Below, piece by piece: positions 21,220 through 33,800 of a stretch of DNA of 64,000 nucleotides. The stretch spans positions 43,030,745 through 43,094,744 of the forward strand of contig NW_024609837.1 in the NCBI RefSeq assembly GCF_016920785.2, given 5' to 3'. Each line of letters opens with the position of its first letter. Position 1 is the first letter of the stretch. This stretch comes from Ixodes scapularis (Eukaryota; Arthropoda; Arachnida; Ixodida; Ixodidae). The notes below the pieces were generated by a model, which did no database searches, was not told the DNA's origin, and saw only the letters and a program-made list of their open reading frames with translations. A program made the translations under genes and the position numbers.

Positions 21220-22385
21220 GACTTGTTTTGTGAATAGGTAAGAGTTTTGTTGCGTGGTTGGGTGCCACAACCACCGGGCAGAATATCCGAGCCAAGACGT
21301 GTCGTTCCACACTTTTCCGCGAGACGTGCAGTGACGAGCTAAATGGATCGTCGCCGTGCGTAGGGACTGGGTTCCCGTCAAGATCGAGATCCCGCTTGGG
21401 CATCAATCATCTCATAGAAGAGAGTTACGAGCTGAGCTCTAAGCGGACAGAAGGCTCGTAAGCTGAGGTGTGATGCAGTGCCAAAGATATTCAACTACGG
21501 CTACCCACTGGTCGCCCAAATCGGATTAATCGGTTTGATTATGCAGCGAAACCGAAACCAACAGCTAGGCCATTCGGAAACCATGCCGAAAGTTGTATTG
21601 AGCACGCGTGCAGCCCGATTCCGTTTGACCCGCGTGTGAAAAAGGAGCGTAGGCACGATTCATCAAGCTCGTCATTCAAGTCAAGTGACGACATGCATTT
21701 GAAAGATTCGCCGCTTGCCTTCGACCCGCGGACATCGCCTCCGAGGGAACGACCCGCAGCCTCATCACCGATCCATTGCATCCGCCGATATGTGTACCCA
21801 CTGCCCAGATGCCGCTTCGTGTACCTAGGTGCCGCTTCAGAGGCCAAATCTGCATCTTTTGCTTTGCAAGCGCTCCTAGTTCGATCGGTGGCCGTCGCGA
21901 AACTGCATAAGTTTCTTCGAAGATCATGGCTGTTTTCGAGTAATATCCTGCTAAAGGGCTTGACTTCTTTTGCACACGTTTGGTAACTGCATTAAAAGAA
22001 ACGCATTTCAGTAGTTTACAGTCTAGGAGACTATATAATTCGAAACAAAATACAAAACCCCCTTCGATCAAAGCTGTTATGTCAGCCATTGACAATGGCG
22101 AAATTCAGGGTGCAGTTTCGTAGATACGCTCATGAACGGTTTAATTATTAAGGGGACATCCTCGCGTTGCATTATGGGCTCAGTGGACTCTGCTGTGCAA
22201 ACCTGATATGTATTATGACGTTAAACTTCTTTTTCTATATAGACCTGAACGTGTTGACATTTCGAATGTTGTAATATGCATAGTGCTGACGCTCTTGATT
22301 TTTGAGTTGATTTTTCTCTCAGTGTATTGTCACTGCTGATTGTTTGTTGCCCAACCATACAAAATCTCCAATCGGAGATGTAGTA
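21220..22385. other. Intergenic, nothing recognised
   Basis: No supported gene. Short frames on both strands overlap and lack motifs. Confidence 0.5.
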
Positions 22386-22389
22386 TCAA

Positions 22390-22391
22390 TA

Positions 22392-22422
<31 letters not shown>

Positions 22423-22577
22423 TTATTGCAGGTGCTTAAACGTCTTCAGGGTATCATTTCGGGACCGTCAAAGTCCTAAAGACTTGTAGGACTGATCCCA
22501 ACAAAATATCAACAAAAGCACGCATAACAATGAAAAAAAAAAAAAAATGAAAAAAAAAAATAATAATAATAATAATA
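22390..22577 (+). repeat. (AAT)n microsatellites
   Basis: aataataat... at 22390-22422 and again at about 22559-22577, with poly-A stretches between them. They may be tails of decayed retroelements. Confidence 0.85.
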
Positions 22578-22711
22578 AAATAAAATGACGTTTGTCTATA
22601 TGAAGGCTCCCACGACGTAATGAGCGCCAAAACTTAAGTACCTCCGGTTTCGACCGGACAATCCTTTTAAGATGGAGGATTGGACGAGTTGGTTATTCTT
22701 TCCTAATCATT

Positions 22712-22905
22712 TATCCTGGGTTCAATCCCTACACCTGCCCGTTTCAATGTGGATGAGCATGGTATAGGCGTGTGGTCGTGTACCAATACTGCGTGTTGCA
22801 CCTGAGAGACCCCAGGCTAGCAGTTATACTATACTAGGTAAATTGCTCATCTGCAGTTGGTGAAATGTCGCCTTGTTCTGGCAGACTAAACTCCTGCTGT
22901 ATAAA
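22712..22905 (+). mobile_element. 5'-truncated SINE copy
   Basis: Begins inside the tRNA-like head (cctgggttcaatccc) and follows the SINE body to tgtataaacaac; more diverged than the other copies. No clear target duplication. Confidence 0.75.
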
Positions 22906-22984
22906 CAACTAACGACTATTTTACGGCGCAGCTCCTAAGCGCCCGTTTCCGGCTTGAGCGGCGTCGGCATTGGTGTCGCCATCG

Positions 22985-23278
22985 GCGTAACCGCGCGTTG
23001 CATTATGGGACGTTTCCCATATTGACGTCAAACGTGACGTCATGTGTGACGTGACGAGGGTCACTTGTGACGTCACCGCGCGTTGCATCATGAGTAAATT
23101 TCCCCGATAAATTTAGCGTAAAAGTTTCCCTGCTCAGTTTAGCAAAAAAGTTCCCCGCTTTCAGCGGAAAAATTTCCCCACTCAAAATAGCTGAAAATTT
23201 TCCCCGTTAGCGGAAAAAATTCCCCGCTTAGCGGAAACATTTTCCGTTAAAATTCGCGGAAAAAATTCCCTGTATAGA
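22985..23278 (+). repeat. Degenerate 'gcggaaaaattccccg' repeat array
   Basis: After two gacgtca / gcgttgcat-rich segments, units resembling tttagcggaaaaatttcccc recur about eight times with drift from 23090 to 23278. Similar units occur at 32785-32890 and 62285-62375. Confidence 0.7.
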
Positions 23279-23299
23279 GGAGGCTATGGCTTAGCCCTG

Positions 23300-25045
23300 C
23301 ATGTGAATTGAGGGCATGTGCTCACGTGGCGTGAGGCAGGACAACGTAGCCATATGACATTTAGTGGATCGGGTGCGAGGGGCACGTGCAGGGAATCTAT
23401 TGTTTGTCGTGGTCGCCATGATGCCGACAAAAAAGATCAGTGGTGTTTTGGTCTCACGGTGGTCGGCTGCTTATTCCCTCATTATAAGCGGCTAGCCCAG
23501 GGCTACCCGCAACACGGCGTCAGAGGTGTGATCGTAACAGCAGCCGCCGCGTAGCCCGAGTGCCATAGTCAAATTATACAGAACGAAGCTATCCCCGCCG
23601 CCGCCACGGCACATCAGCCCTTCGGTGCCACGGGACTAACGCCTCCTCCGAACTTCGACTTCTCGAACCCCAGGTCTGGGGCAATGAATTGAAGATTCGA
23701 AGATTGAACCGTGAACTTACCGTGAACAGCGAGATTGAGCAGCTCGCCAGGGGAGGCGAGCGGTCTGCGCAAACCAGAGTGCAGCGCTCTGAACCGCTCC
23801 TCTGCACGCCCACGCCATGTCGTCCTTAGAAATGAGTGGGCAACGACTTGTTTGAAATGTTCGGGAAACACTACGCCATCATTGTGGATTTACTCCCGTT
23901 TCGCCGAAGTGGTGAGCCTTACCTTCTCGTCGTCCACAGCCATCGTTGCAGCAGTGAAGAGTTCCTTCGCCCGCTTTGGCAACCCGGATGTTGTGGTCTC
24001 TTATAATGGGCCCAATTTTCCTCAAGGGTATTTGCAGCTTTTGCATCGTGCTACGGTTTTCACCATGGTACAAGCAGTTTCAGGTTTCCTCAAGCGAACG
24101 GGGAAGCTGAAGGAATGCTACGGACCATGAAAGAACTGTTCTTCAAGCCACAGGATCCGCATATAGCTCTTCTTGTGTATCGACACACGCCGGGTTTCAG
24201 TGGGTACAGGCATCCCAGCGCCTCTTCGGCAGACGTTTTCAGACCAAAGTTTCTAAACTGGACGATCGAAGCTCTGATTCCGGCTTGGCCATCACAAGAA
24301 GACTTCCAGCGCAAAAACAAAGGGGCGCGCGGACTACAACAACGGGACTTCATTCGGCGTCATCGAGTCCAGCACTTTCGATCTTCGTCTGAGCGGGAAG
24401 ACGTGTGGGTGGATGTTGTCTCTTGCGCCGCCAAGGTGCTGAGTCCGGCCAAATAATCACTCTCTAATGCGGTGGAGACTCCGTCGGGGGTCATCCCGCG
24501 CAATCGTCGGCACTTGGTTTAGCTTCATTTGCCAGACTCGCCGCAAAAGAATGCTGGTCCAGTGCAACACACAGCGGGAACGACTGGCATCATGGCTTCA
24601 TACAGCGAGGCTTCGACGTTGAGTCCTTGAAGCCGTACTGCTTTTTGTCAGCCACAAACAATGCAATTTGACGGGGTGGTTCAACGGGGTGGTGACGGTG
24701 ACAGCGCACCTGTAAGACAATATTTCACGCGCTCTGGTAGAAGAGTGAAAGCGCCGGTGAAGTTGAACTTTTAGACATTTTTGTAACAATAGTATTTCTC
24801 TCTCAAAAAGGGTGATGTAGCGATTGCAAGTGCTTACGCGGCGTGACTCAGGACAAAAGTAGCCATGCGTCACTGGATGCATCGAGTGCGAGGGGCGCGT
24901 GCAGAAATTCTATGGGTTGTTGGGGTCGCCACGATGCCGAAATAAAGATCAGTGGTGTTTCGGGTCTGACGGTGGTCGGCTGCTTATACCCACGTTACGT
25001 GCGGCTAGCCCAGAGCTATCCACAACAGCATGCAATCCCCGTAGC
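23300..25045 (+). mobile_element. Degraded LTR retrotransposon (Ty3/gypsy-like)
   Basis: Two direct copies of a ~230-260-bp sequence (about 23311-23560 and 24830-25045) share acgtggcgtga/acgcggcgtga, cgagtgcgagggg, gatcagtggtgttt and cggtggtcggctgctta. They behave as LTRs. The 1.25 kb between them holds an integrase piece only, so most of gag-pol is deleted. Exact LTR ends were not fixed. Confidence 0.65.
23880..24456 (+). pseudogene. Integrase fragment of LTR element, frameshifted
   Basis: One frame reads SRFAEVV, FARFGNPDVVVSYNGPNF, where the usual catalytic Asp of SDNGP is Tyr. A later frame continues MLRTMKELFFKPQDPHIALL and YRHTPGFSGYRHPSA, the expected distal part of the integrase core. 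A frame change lies between them near 24080-24115. Not functional. Confidence 0.75.
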
Positions 25046-25059
25046 CCAGAATGCCTGTG

Positions 25060-25962
25060 TTCATCCCATTAGAAAGCAAGTAGAACTTAACATTCTCTCT
25101 GCACGTTGCCAATGTTGTTGCCAAAGCCCGACGTCTTTTGGGATTCGTGACACGAGTTTCCAAAGCGTGCGGTCCCACCACCTTCCGTGTTCTATACACC
25201 GCGCTCGCTCTTCCGCATCTCGAGTACTGTAGTGCGGTGTGGTGCCCACATCAAACTAATTTGGTTGACAGCCTGGATAGCGTGCAGCGGCGTGCTACTC
25301 GGACATACTTTACTCGCCAACACAACCCTGCGTTGCCCTACGACAGTCGGCTTAAGAACCTCAAATGGCATTCCCTGGCTCATCGGAGAAGAGTCGCCAG
25401 GGTGGTCCTTACCTGCCGACTCCTCGACGGCTCGCTCAAAGGACGTACCTTGCGACCATCCCAAGGATTAACAAGAGATTGGGACAGCCGGAACTTATTC
25501 GAGCGCGTACCAAACACCACAGATCCTCGCCGATCTTAGCCCGCATCGAGGACTTCATCTCGGCCCTGCTCAGGATACGTTCGCCGCTTCCCCAGGACCG
25601 TACTGAATCTCTGTCGATGTGTCGCTTGTTTTCAAAGCACCTACAGCAGCAGGCGTCATAACAGTGGTGTAGTGTAGTTTGTGTAGTGAGTGCTTGTGTG
25701 TGTGTTCTAATAGGTATACTAGGGAGTCAAGTTACACTCCACATTTCACCCTCATTTTTCTTTTAAAACATTTTGGGTTGCGGCCCTGTGTACAAATTTG
25801 GTATATGTGTGCGTGTGCGTGTTTTTTTGTTTTGTTTTTTTTTAAATCCTGGGTGGCGGGCTGGCAGGCGCACTCACGTACGGGTTTTAACCTTTCTGCA
25901 CACCCGTGCACGCCATCCAGGATCAGATTTTTGTATGCAAATAAATATTATTATTATTACAG
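25060..25962 (+). mobile_element. 5'-truncated LINE (CR1/Jockey-like) with (ATT)n tail
   Basis: The frame at 25138-25539 matches the ORF2 C-terminal region (RRLLGFVTR just upstream, LYTALALPHLEYCSAVWCPH, LDSVQRRATR, LKWHSLAHRRRVAR). The frame decays after 25539. The 3' UTR ends at 25936-25960 in aaataaatattattattattac. Confidence 0.8.
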
Positions 25963-26259
25963 GCACATTCAAACCTGTTATTCACAAGGTAATGACGTCA
26001 CGAAAGGTAACCATAGGAGGGCGCCAACAAAACATCTGGTCGCCAATAGTGCGCTGACATACACGCACCAACACAAAAAGAAAAAGAACCCCAAGCAAGA
26101 GTTGAATTCGGCTTATTACACGCAGGGAAGGCGTCGGCGAAAGCGCAAAAAGGCATGTCAGATTGGCTTGACTTTTGAAGTGTTCTTTGACAAGCCAGAG
26201 CGGTGGCACCAATACGCCAATATCTTGACTCGGAGATAAAACTCTACTGTGAAATCCTT
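25963..26259. other. Intergenic, nothing recognised
   Basis: A basic, lysine-rich frame on the plus strand has no recognisable domain and is probably chance. Confidence 0.45.
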
Positions 26260-26263
26260 TTAA

Positions 26264-26807
26264 AGAGACCATAAAATGATTATCCAGCTTTCTCCAAAAG
26301 AAGGCACCAATTAATCTTCAATCATCATAGGACCCGGAGCAGGAATCCGTATTCATTTCATTGCCTCCAGTTTTGCACAAAACAAAATTAAGAACTCACA
26401 TCTGCTTTCCTCCTCGACTCGACCGGACTCGGCTACGAACATCAACGTTCAGCAAAATATGAGATCACGTGACCATGACGTAAAGTATGCCTTTCTACCA
26501 GAAATGGAAGTTCGCCCAGCCGACCGAAAGAGCCGCCTTGAACACGAGCACTGCCTCACACAGGCGAATGCGCTCGTCAAGAATCAGTCCGTCGACGAAT
26601 ATCTGAATTCGCGCTCGTGGCCAATGAGTGCCGTGACGGCGCTTAGCATCGCTTGCGAATGACAAGTTCCCTGGTGCGCCGAAGAACGATGGTGGAAGCT
26701 TGGAGTCATCGTACCGGTGCCCAAGCACTTCACGACAGCGTGATTTCACATTTGGCTTTTGAGTTGAGAAGGAAAGCTAAGCAGGAAGAAGCTGAAAGAT
26801 CATCCCT
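26264..26807 (-). mobile_element. TTAA-flanked MITE family, copy A
   Basis: TTAA at 26260-26263 and 26808-26811. Termini agagaccataaaatgat... and ...gatcatccct are inverted relatives. The whole element matches 30118-30630 in reverse orientation (blocks: aaatcacg, tcgacgaat, ttggccacgaa / ctcgtggccaatgagtgccgtgacggc). The TTAA target is typical of piggyBac-type transposition. Confidence 0.75.
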
Positions 26808-26869
26808 TTAAGAACAAACTCATTCGACGGTTTGGTTAATCACTTCGTGATCTCGACCCTGCGCGTGCT

Positions 26870-27480
26870 CATCAGCATACGCTACACACTAAAAATAGAA
26901 AGTAAAACAAAACAGTACAATAAGCAATACGATAATTAGACGTATCCTTGTATCTTTTGAATAAAACAGCTTTGATAACATTGTTCTAACAATGTGACTT
27001 GGCAGGTTATTACAATCGTCGATGGATCGGAGAAAAAAAGATTCGAAAACATCAATTCTGCAATGAAATCGAGGATTTTCTTTAAATTATCTCACCTTCG
27101 TGACACGTAGGCAGGCTCAAAATATATACTTGGACTTACAAATAGCGGCATCGCTGTATAACAGTGTAAAAGTTTAAGACGGAGAACTTCCCGCCTTTCA
27201 CTCAAATGTATTCCATTTAGAGACGATTTAAGTGTAGTTATGCTAGCTCTGAAATCCTAATTACCCGTAACAAATCTTCCAACACGATTTTGTATCTTTT
27301 CAACTTGATCTACCGAGTTCTGCATGAAGGGATCTTTAATCTCACTGGCGTAGTCAAAGACAGACCGCGTATTGCAAAAATATAGTGTTATGGACAGCTT
27401 GAGAGTTCGAGCTCCGATTAAAGGTGCGCACGCGCACTCTTTTACTTCTTTTGAAACGCCACGTAAGACAGACATCCTCA
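26870..27480 (-). mobile_element. LINE 3' fragment (CR1-like), minus strand
   Basis: Frame 27502-27257 carries VSKEVKECACAPLIG and then FDYASEIKDPFMQNSVDQVE and KIQNRVGRFVTGN, the ORF2 C-terminal region. The DNA downstream on that strand resembles 31230-31640 of the plus-strand LINE, so both belong to one family. A short foreign insertion (RTLKLSITLYFCNTRSV) splits the motif. Confidence 0.7.
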
Positions 27481-27481
27481 T

Positions 27482-27881
27482 CACTCTGACCAAATCACGC
27501 ACGCTCTCACCTCAAGCAAGGTCAAGACGCTAGAATCCCTAGTTCATACTCCCAACCCTGTGGAAGCGACAGTAACCCTGGCGCAGCTGGGCTGCGACTC
27601 TGGCAGCTCCGGCACCCCCGGAGTCGTCATGCCCCCAATTCCTGCTGAGCAAGGCCCTGGACACCCACACAGTTCCGAGACGCACCTTCTGGCAGGGCCG
27701 TACACCGCTGACATGGCCACGAACGTCGCTGCTCCCCAGCTACTGAGCAGAGAAGGATCCGCCCCCTGTGCCCCAACTGTGTCCATCACGGAGCAACCGC
27801 TGCTACCAGGACAGCAGCGGTGTCGTTTCTGCCTGAACGTCGACGATGAGAGGGCCATGGTCACTCCATGCGCCTGTGACG
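27482..27881 (+). CDS. MARCH-like exon with first half of RING-CH
   Basis: Open frame; 5' border uncertain (possible acceptors near 27516 and 27541, or an upstream exon). Ends RCRFCLNVDDERAMVTPCAC then DG with donor gtgaat at 27882. Confidence 0.7.
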
Positions 27882-30800
27882 GTGAATACCCTCAAAGTTA
27901 TGGGCGTTCTACGCTCCCAGCTTTAGCTACAATGTCCATCTTTAGTACAATCCGTTCATTCTAAAGAATGCCCAGATATCCTGAGGACATGGTTTAGCAG
28001 ACATCCTCGGGATACCTTAATGTTCCATGGACGTCCCGTGAAGGTGAAGAGGATATCTGTTCCCCCTGAAAGAGTAAAGATCGATGTAGAGCCTTAAAGT
28101 GACAGGTTTATGGTAAGGTAGAGGCAATTCCTATCGGCCTGAAGAAATGCTATCGCATTAAAAAATAACATGATATCTTGCATTTATTCAGGTGACCTGG
28201 TATTGGCCCACGAGAGTTGCGTCAGCAAAGAGGTCCGAGAAAGCCGTAGGTTGACGTGCCCTTCCTGCCAAGTTCACTACGTCATCAACCGACATCAGAG
28301 TCGAGTGAGAAACTTTCCCTGGGGAAGGTTCTAGATTGTCTGTTATATGGTTAAGAAGAAACACTGAACGTTACATCTAAAATTTAAAATTTTTCATCTA
28401 TAACAAGTAGCATGGCATTCAGCATTAAGCGGTACGATTTAATTCTTATGAGTGGGGGAGCTTTTTCTGCATTTTTTCGTTGCCACATACTGCGCACGCT
28501 TGCAAGCAGCCACGCCTCAGAAGCTACTCTGGCTACCGTGGGCCCGTCTTAGCAGGGTTATGGCGGGCAAGAAGGGGAGGTCTGTCAGTCGCACGGGCGT
28601 AAGCGACCCCGCGATTCAAGTGTACATACTCTAAAAAATGCCCGTGTGTCCACTTTCCCGCACAACACCCTCGCAGAGTCAATCAACTCAACTTACGGAG
28701 GCAGCTCAGCGAATGACGATGCCGAAACATATGTTTAGACCAAAAAACGCAGTCTGAGTTGTGACATTAAGCAATGCAAGCGTGACGTTTTACATTGCTT
28801 AATGTCACAACTCAGAGAGCGTTTTTTGGTCTAAACATATGTTTCGGCATCGTCATTCGCTGCGCTGTCTCCGTAAGTTGCGGTGATTGGCTCTCCGATT
28901 GTTGTGCGGGAAACTAGACGCACAATAATTTTTTTTTGTGTGTGTGTGTGAGTTTTTAGCGCTTCGGTAGGCTTCCGGTAGTGTGTTTATTTGGTCTGAC
29001 GCAACACGCAAGGCGATCGGAGCAGATTACTCTTCTGGGAGAAACGACGAGTGTAATGCGTTTGTGAAGGCAGAAAACAAAGCGACGCGAAACAAAAATA
29101 AGAAAGCCGGAAGTGCGCAAGGGTCCGCCGAGAGAGCGAGACCCGAGTCTCGCAGACAGGGCTAGAACGGCAAAGAGGTCCTTGGGTTTTCGCGCCTGCA
29201 GCGCGAGCTTCCTACCTTAAAGGCCAACGACTAGACTCGAGATCCTGCACGGCAGAAGATCCTCCTCAGTATGGGGGAGCATCGGACCGCTCTCGACCAC
29301 TGGGAGGAGCGAGCGATCGCCACACTTCAAAGCACTGGATGGATTTTATAAACAAATACCACCAAGCTGGTGCATGCTGAAGCGCACTTGAGCCAATAAT
29401 GGCGTAGCGTCGTCGTCAATCTAGTTCGTCGGGGCGACGCGGCGCCGGAATCTATACAGTTGACAAATAGGAGCGTGCTTGCAAACGGCGGCGCGTCACC
29501 GGCGGCCACAGCAGACCAATAGACGCGTGCGCTTTTTGATGTGGAATGCGCGGTGAATCAAAAATGGCGACGCGTCGTCGGCATCCAATAGGAACGCCCG
29601 CGGCACGATCAAACGACGGCAGTACTTGGATAAGTCAGGATATCCAATGCTTTACCACACCTCCATCCTCTAGCCCACCTTCGAGGTTCTTGGTTATTTT
29701 TTTAAAGGTGTCTTTGAAATGCGGTTCTTTACCACTGGACTGGAAATCTGCAAATATTGTACCCGTCCACAAATCTGGCCCTAAAAATCTGGTACAGAAC
29801 TACAGGCCCATCTCACTGACAAGTGTGGGCTGCAAAACTATGGAGCACATCGTTTACACTAACCTCATGTAGGTCCTTAGTCAAACAAATTTCTTTAGTC
29901 CGTCTCAACATGATTCTCGTACAAGGTTTTCTTGCACCACGCAGTTGCTCGAGTTCTATCATGACATTTCAGAATCCTATGATAAAGGCCGACAAGTTTA
30001 CTGTATCTTCCTACATTTCAAGAAAAGGTTTTGATATGGTTCCTCGTGCTATCTTCATGCAAAAACTTCATAAACTAAATATAAATCCATGAATTTTTAA
30101 TTGGACTCGCGATTACCAAAAAAATAAAAGGACCATGAAATGATTTTTAAACTTCCTTCTTAGCTTTAATCCTGAACTCAAAAGCGAAATGAGAAATCAC
30201 GTGGTCGTGGCGTGCTTATGCACCGGAGGCGACGACTCCAAGCTTCCACGGTGCTTTTGAAGCACACCATGGGACTTGTCATTCTCCAGCGATGATATGT
30301 GCCGTCACACGGCACTCATTGGCCACGAACGCGAATTCAAGTATTCGTCGACGGATTGACTGTTGACGAGCGCATACGTCCGAGTGACGCACTGCTTGTG
30401 TCCAGTGAGTGAGCTGGGGTAGGCTGACGTGCTTGGACACTGCGGGTGCATCACAGTGAAAAGGTAAAGGTACGAAATACACCGCTATATTGTCAAAATT
30501 TCTCACGAAAGCAGGCTTTAGGCTTTCTACACTCGTGCACTAGTTTTATTTTGGCGCACTAAACGATATGTGATTAGTAAAATCCCAATTTATCCCAGCC
30601 GAAAATTTATTTCGTGGTTCCTTTAAGGAAACAGTCGATGTTAATTAACGGTGTAGAGTTCTCTTTTATAGAAATAACATCTGGAGTCCAGCAGGGGTCA
30701 GTACTTGGCCCTCTCCTGTTTTTAATATTTATTAATGATATAGTTGATTGCATGTCTTCACATATTCGATGATATACAAATCATTAAATTTTTTACAGTG

Positions 30801-33800
30801 ATGTCAGAAACTAACGTTGTTCCTTCGTCCTACAATATTGGTGGTGTTTCACCCGCACAGGCGTCGAAGGTTATTTGGGAATCATTTTTTCGTTTCATAT
30901 AAAATGGAATAAACATGTTGACTATAGATGCTTTAGACAGACGCCAGACTGAGCCGCCATCGTCGACCTTGCTTTACCGAGTTGCCGAGCCAATAAAGCG
31001 AGCGTTGAGGAACTTCCACAAATACGTATGCTGGGGAGAAGGACACAGTAGCAGCTACAATGGCTATAACCTGTCCTGATGGGGCAATGATGAAGTGGAG
31101 TAAACGGAATAACAGGAAACGAAAATAGAAGGTCAGTTATGGCGGCGCCCATGCACAGTTGCCTGGAAACGTCTATTTTGAGTGAAATCAAGCCGGTCTC
31201 TGGGATTTATACGTAATTTTAGGCTGGCTCCCCCATCTCTGAAGGAGACACTTAGTAGATCAAATTGATAAAATACAGAATCGTGATGCAAGACTTGTTA
31301 CGGGTAATTATGATTTCGGAGCTATCATACCTACACTTAAATTGTCCCTAAATTGGAGATTTCTGAGTCAAAAGCGGACATTTCTCCGTCTCAAACTGTT
31401 ACATAAAGTGTTTTACAACGATGCTGCTCTTTGTAGGTCCAAGTTTATATTGAGCATGCCCATGTGCCAGAAAGAGGAGCTAATTAAAAAAAAGATCGTC
31501 TCTTTCATGGCGAAATTGATGTTTTCAAACGTTCTTTTTTCCCGCGGTCCTTTAACGATTAGAATAACCTGCCAAGTCACATTGTTGAAACAATGTCGTC
31601 GGAGCTGTTTTGTTTTAACAGATTCAAGGACACGCCTAATTATCGTTGTGCATTACTTATTGCATTGTTATTTTATGTTCTGTTGAGTATACTTCTCTGT
31701 CTGTGCCCTCCCCCTACCATAATGCCTTTTTAGGTAGTGTAGCTGCATTCAAATAAACAATAAATAAACAAATTAACTTATCAAGGTCATTACTATCCGG
31801 CGTTCTACATACACGAGTAAAAACATGGTGGCGCACAGAGGCATAGCCTCCTTTATTCTAAAAAGCCTGTCAAATCGCGAAAGAACGTGACCGCTGTAAA
31901 GGGGAAAGGAGATCAGAGAAGAGGGCGCATGCAAGGGCTACCTTTGGCAGCGCCAGACAAATGACCCAGCGGTAAAATATTTACAAAAAAGCGCGTTCTT
32001 TTTTTTTTTTTTTTTTTTCTCAGGTATGGAGGAAATCTGCCGGTAGCCCCCCTTCCTGTTTCTCCACTGCGGTTGGTCGTTGTTTCGCGTATTGTTGGCG
32101 CTGCCTGAAGGGTTACCCCAAAAGTGACTACGCTACCACATGGGTAACCGTTCGGTGCTGCTCCTCTCCCTTTTCCCGCGGCCGTGCCCTCAGTGGCTCC
32201 GTCGTCATGGAATCGACAGGCTTTCTAGGATAAAAAAAAAGGCTATGACAGAGGCCGTACTTGCAAACGTCCATAGTCCCTTACACCAGGGTGCACGTCC
32301 TTGACATTCTGGGTATGTTCCGTCTGTGCCCAGACGTTCTGTGCCTGGTTGCTGAACAGGAGTCAACGAGGGCACCACGTGCGCTTCTTGTTCGCTGTCC
32401 TGTACAGCCTGAGCGTCGTCATGGTGCTGGCCTTTGCCTGGCTCCAGGCGGACCGCATCATGTCCCAGCAGCACTGGCTTCTCGGCGTGCCGCTGGGCTT
32501 CGTCCTCCTCTTCATGAGCGCCTGCTGGATGGCTCTGCCCATCTACAGCCTCTGGTAGGGCCGGGCATGGACGCAACACTTCTCTTTATAGGATCCCCCA
32601 CAAGTATCTAACGGGAAAATACCATTAGATTTCCGAAGAAAAATAAACTAATTATGTCCCTATGTTGCCACCCTACATGACATCCCGTTCGACAGTATCC
32701 ACGAAACGTGCAGCAGCTATTACTTAGCTGTTGTTTCGCTACTGACACCGAGACATAAGAAAGTCCTTTGAACACAACGTGCTAAATTTAGCGGAGAAGT
32801 TTTCACGCTAAATTTAGCGGGAAAAGTAAAATATAAAAGTTTAAGCGTAACGCCTCGCCGCGTAACATATCGCGGAAACTAGCAAAGTTCCGCTTTAAAC
32901 TATGATACGTTAAAAAAAAAAGATGCAAGAACGAAAATAGCTGAAGAAAATATCATAATAGTCAAACAAATTTTAAGGCTGAAGAACACACTCAGAAAGA
33001 ACAACACACCCAACAAAGGCCTGTCTCTCACAGAATTCTAGTAGTGATTACACTATTCGCGACTCCAGCAAAACGAACGGTACCTAGCGGGAAAACACTG
33101 AACTGAGCGGTACAGTTCCTTTTACGATTTCTGCTTGTCTCTTGTGGCCTCCGTGATTACATGTTGTCACTGGTTTGCGCGATAGAACAGTTGTCCCGGC
33201 GACTCTGTCGTAACAGTAGTATCGGCTTGTTCCCAGGTTTCTCTGCACGCAACCTACGCAACCGCGTGAACCAAACATTCCGCGTTTAGCAACGTTCACG
33301 AGCACCGTGGAAGGACAGTAGGCGGTCCTTTCATCGCTTCCTCGAAAGAAGTCAAGCCTCTAGAAGCTCGCTTATGCCAACAGGTCGCCGCAGGTTCAAA
33401 ACGTGGAGGCTAAAAAGCGGGACAACCCATTTTGAGTCCAATGCTTGCTTGGTGATGCCGCAGCGATGTGCGTCGATCTGACACATATGGCACGGCACAA
33501 CCTGTTTTAGACCGCCATATTTGCCCGATAGTAGCGTCCCCTACAAGTCGCTGGAGTCGCAAATAGTCACGGGCAGCTGTAAGGCGTTCCTGATTGTGCT
33601 CACGCTTTTCGCTTCCCGATTATTTCTTCGGCGTTGATATTGCCGGGTGCATGGCCGAGCGGGGACGCTACTCCATACTTCTTCGAAGATTCGTGTTTAC
33701 TCTTACCCCGAGTGTAATACGTAAGGAGGCCCAGATGACCCTGCAGAGTCTGCCTCCAAAGTCGTCGACGCTCGAACATTGTAGACCGAATGTTCGAGTT

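Larger units (their letters stand above)
29640..31768 (+). mobile_element. Degraded CR1-like LINE, interrupted by two repeats
   Basis: RT pieces in order: LDWKSANIVPVHKSG, NYRPISLTSV, CKTMEHIV (29.73-29.86 kb); degenerate middle (29.9-30.1); after an insert, SGVQQGSVLGPLLFLIFIND (30.68-30.75); then the C-terminal region (31.2-31.6) and a 3' end aaataaacaataaataaacaa at 31750-31770. Many stops. Inserts at 30118-30630 and about 30940-31190 account for the gaps. Confidence 0.8.

Noticed and set aside
22390..22577. CRISPR-like regular spacing
   Set aside because: Only trinucleotide microsatellites and poly-A; no repeats with unique spacers anywhere in the window.
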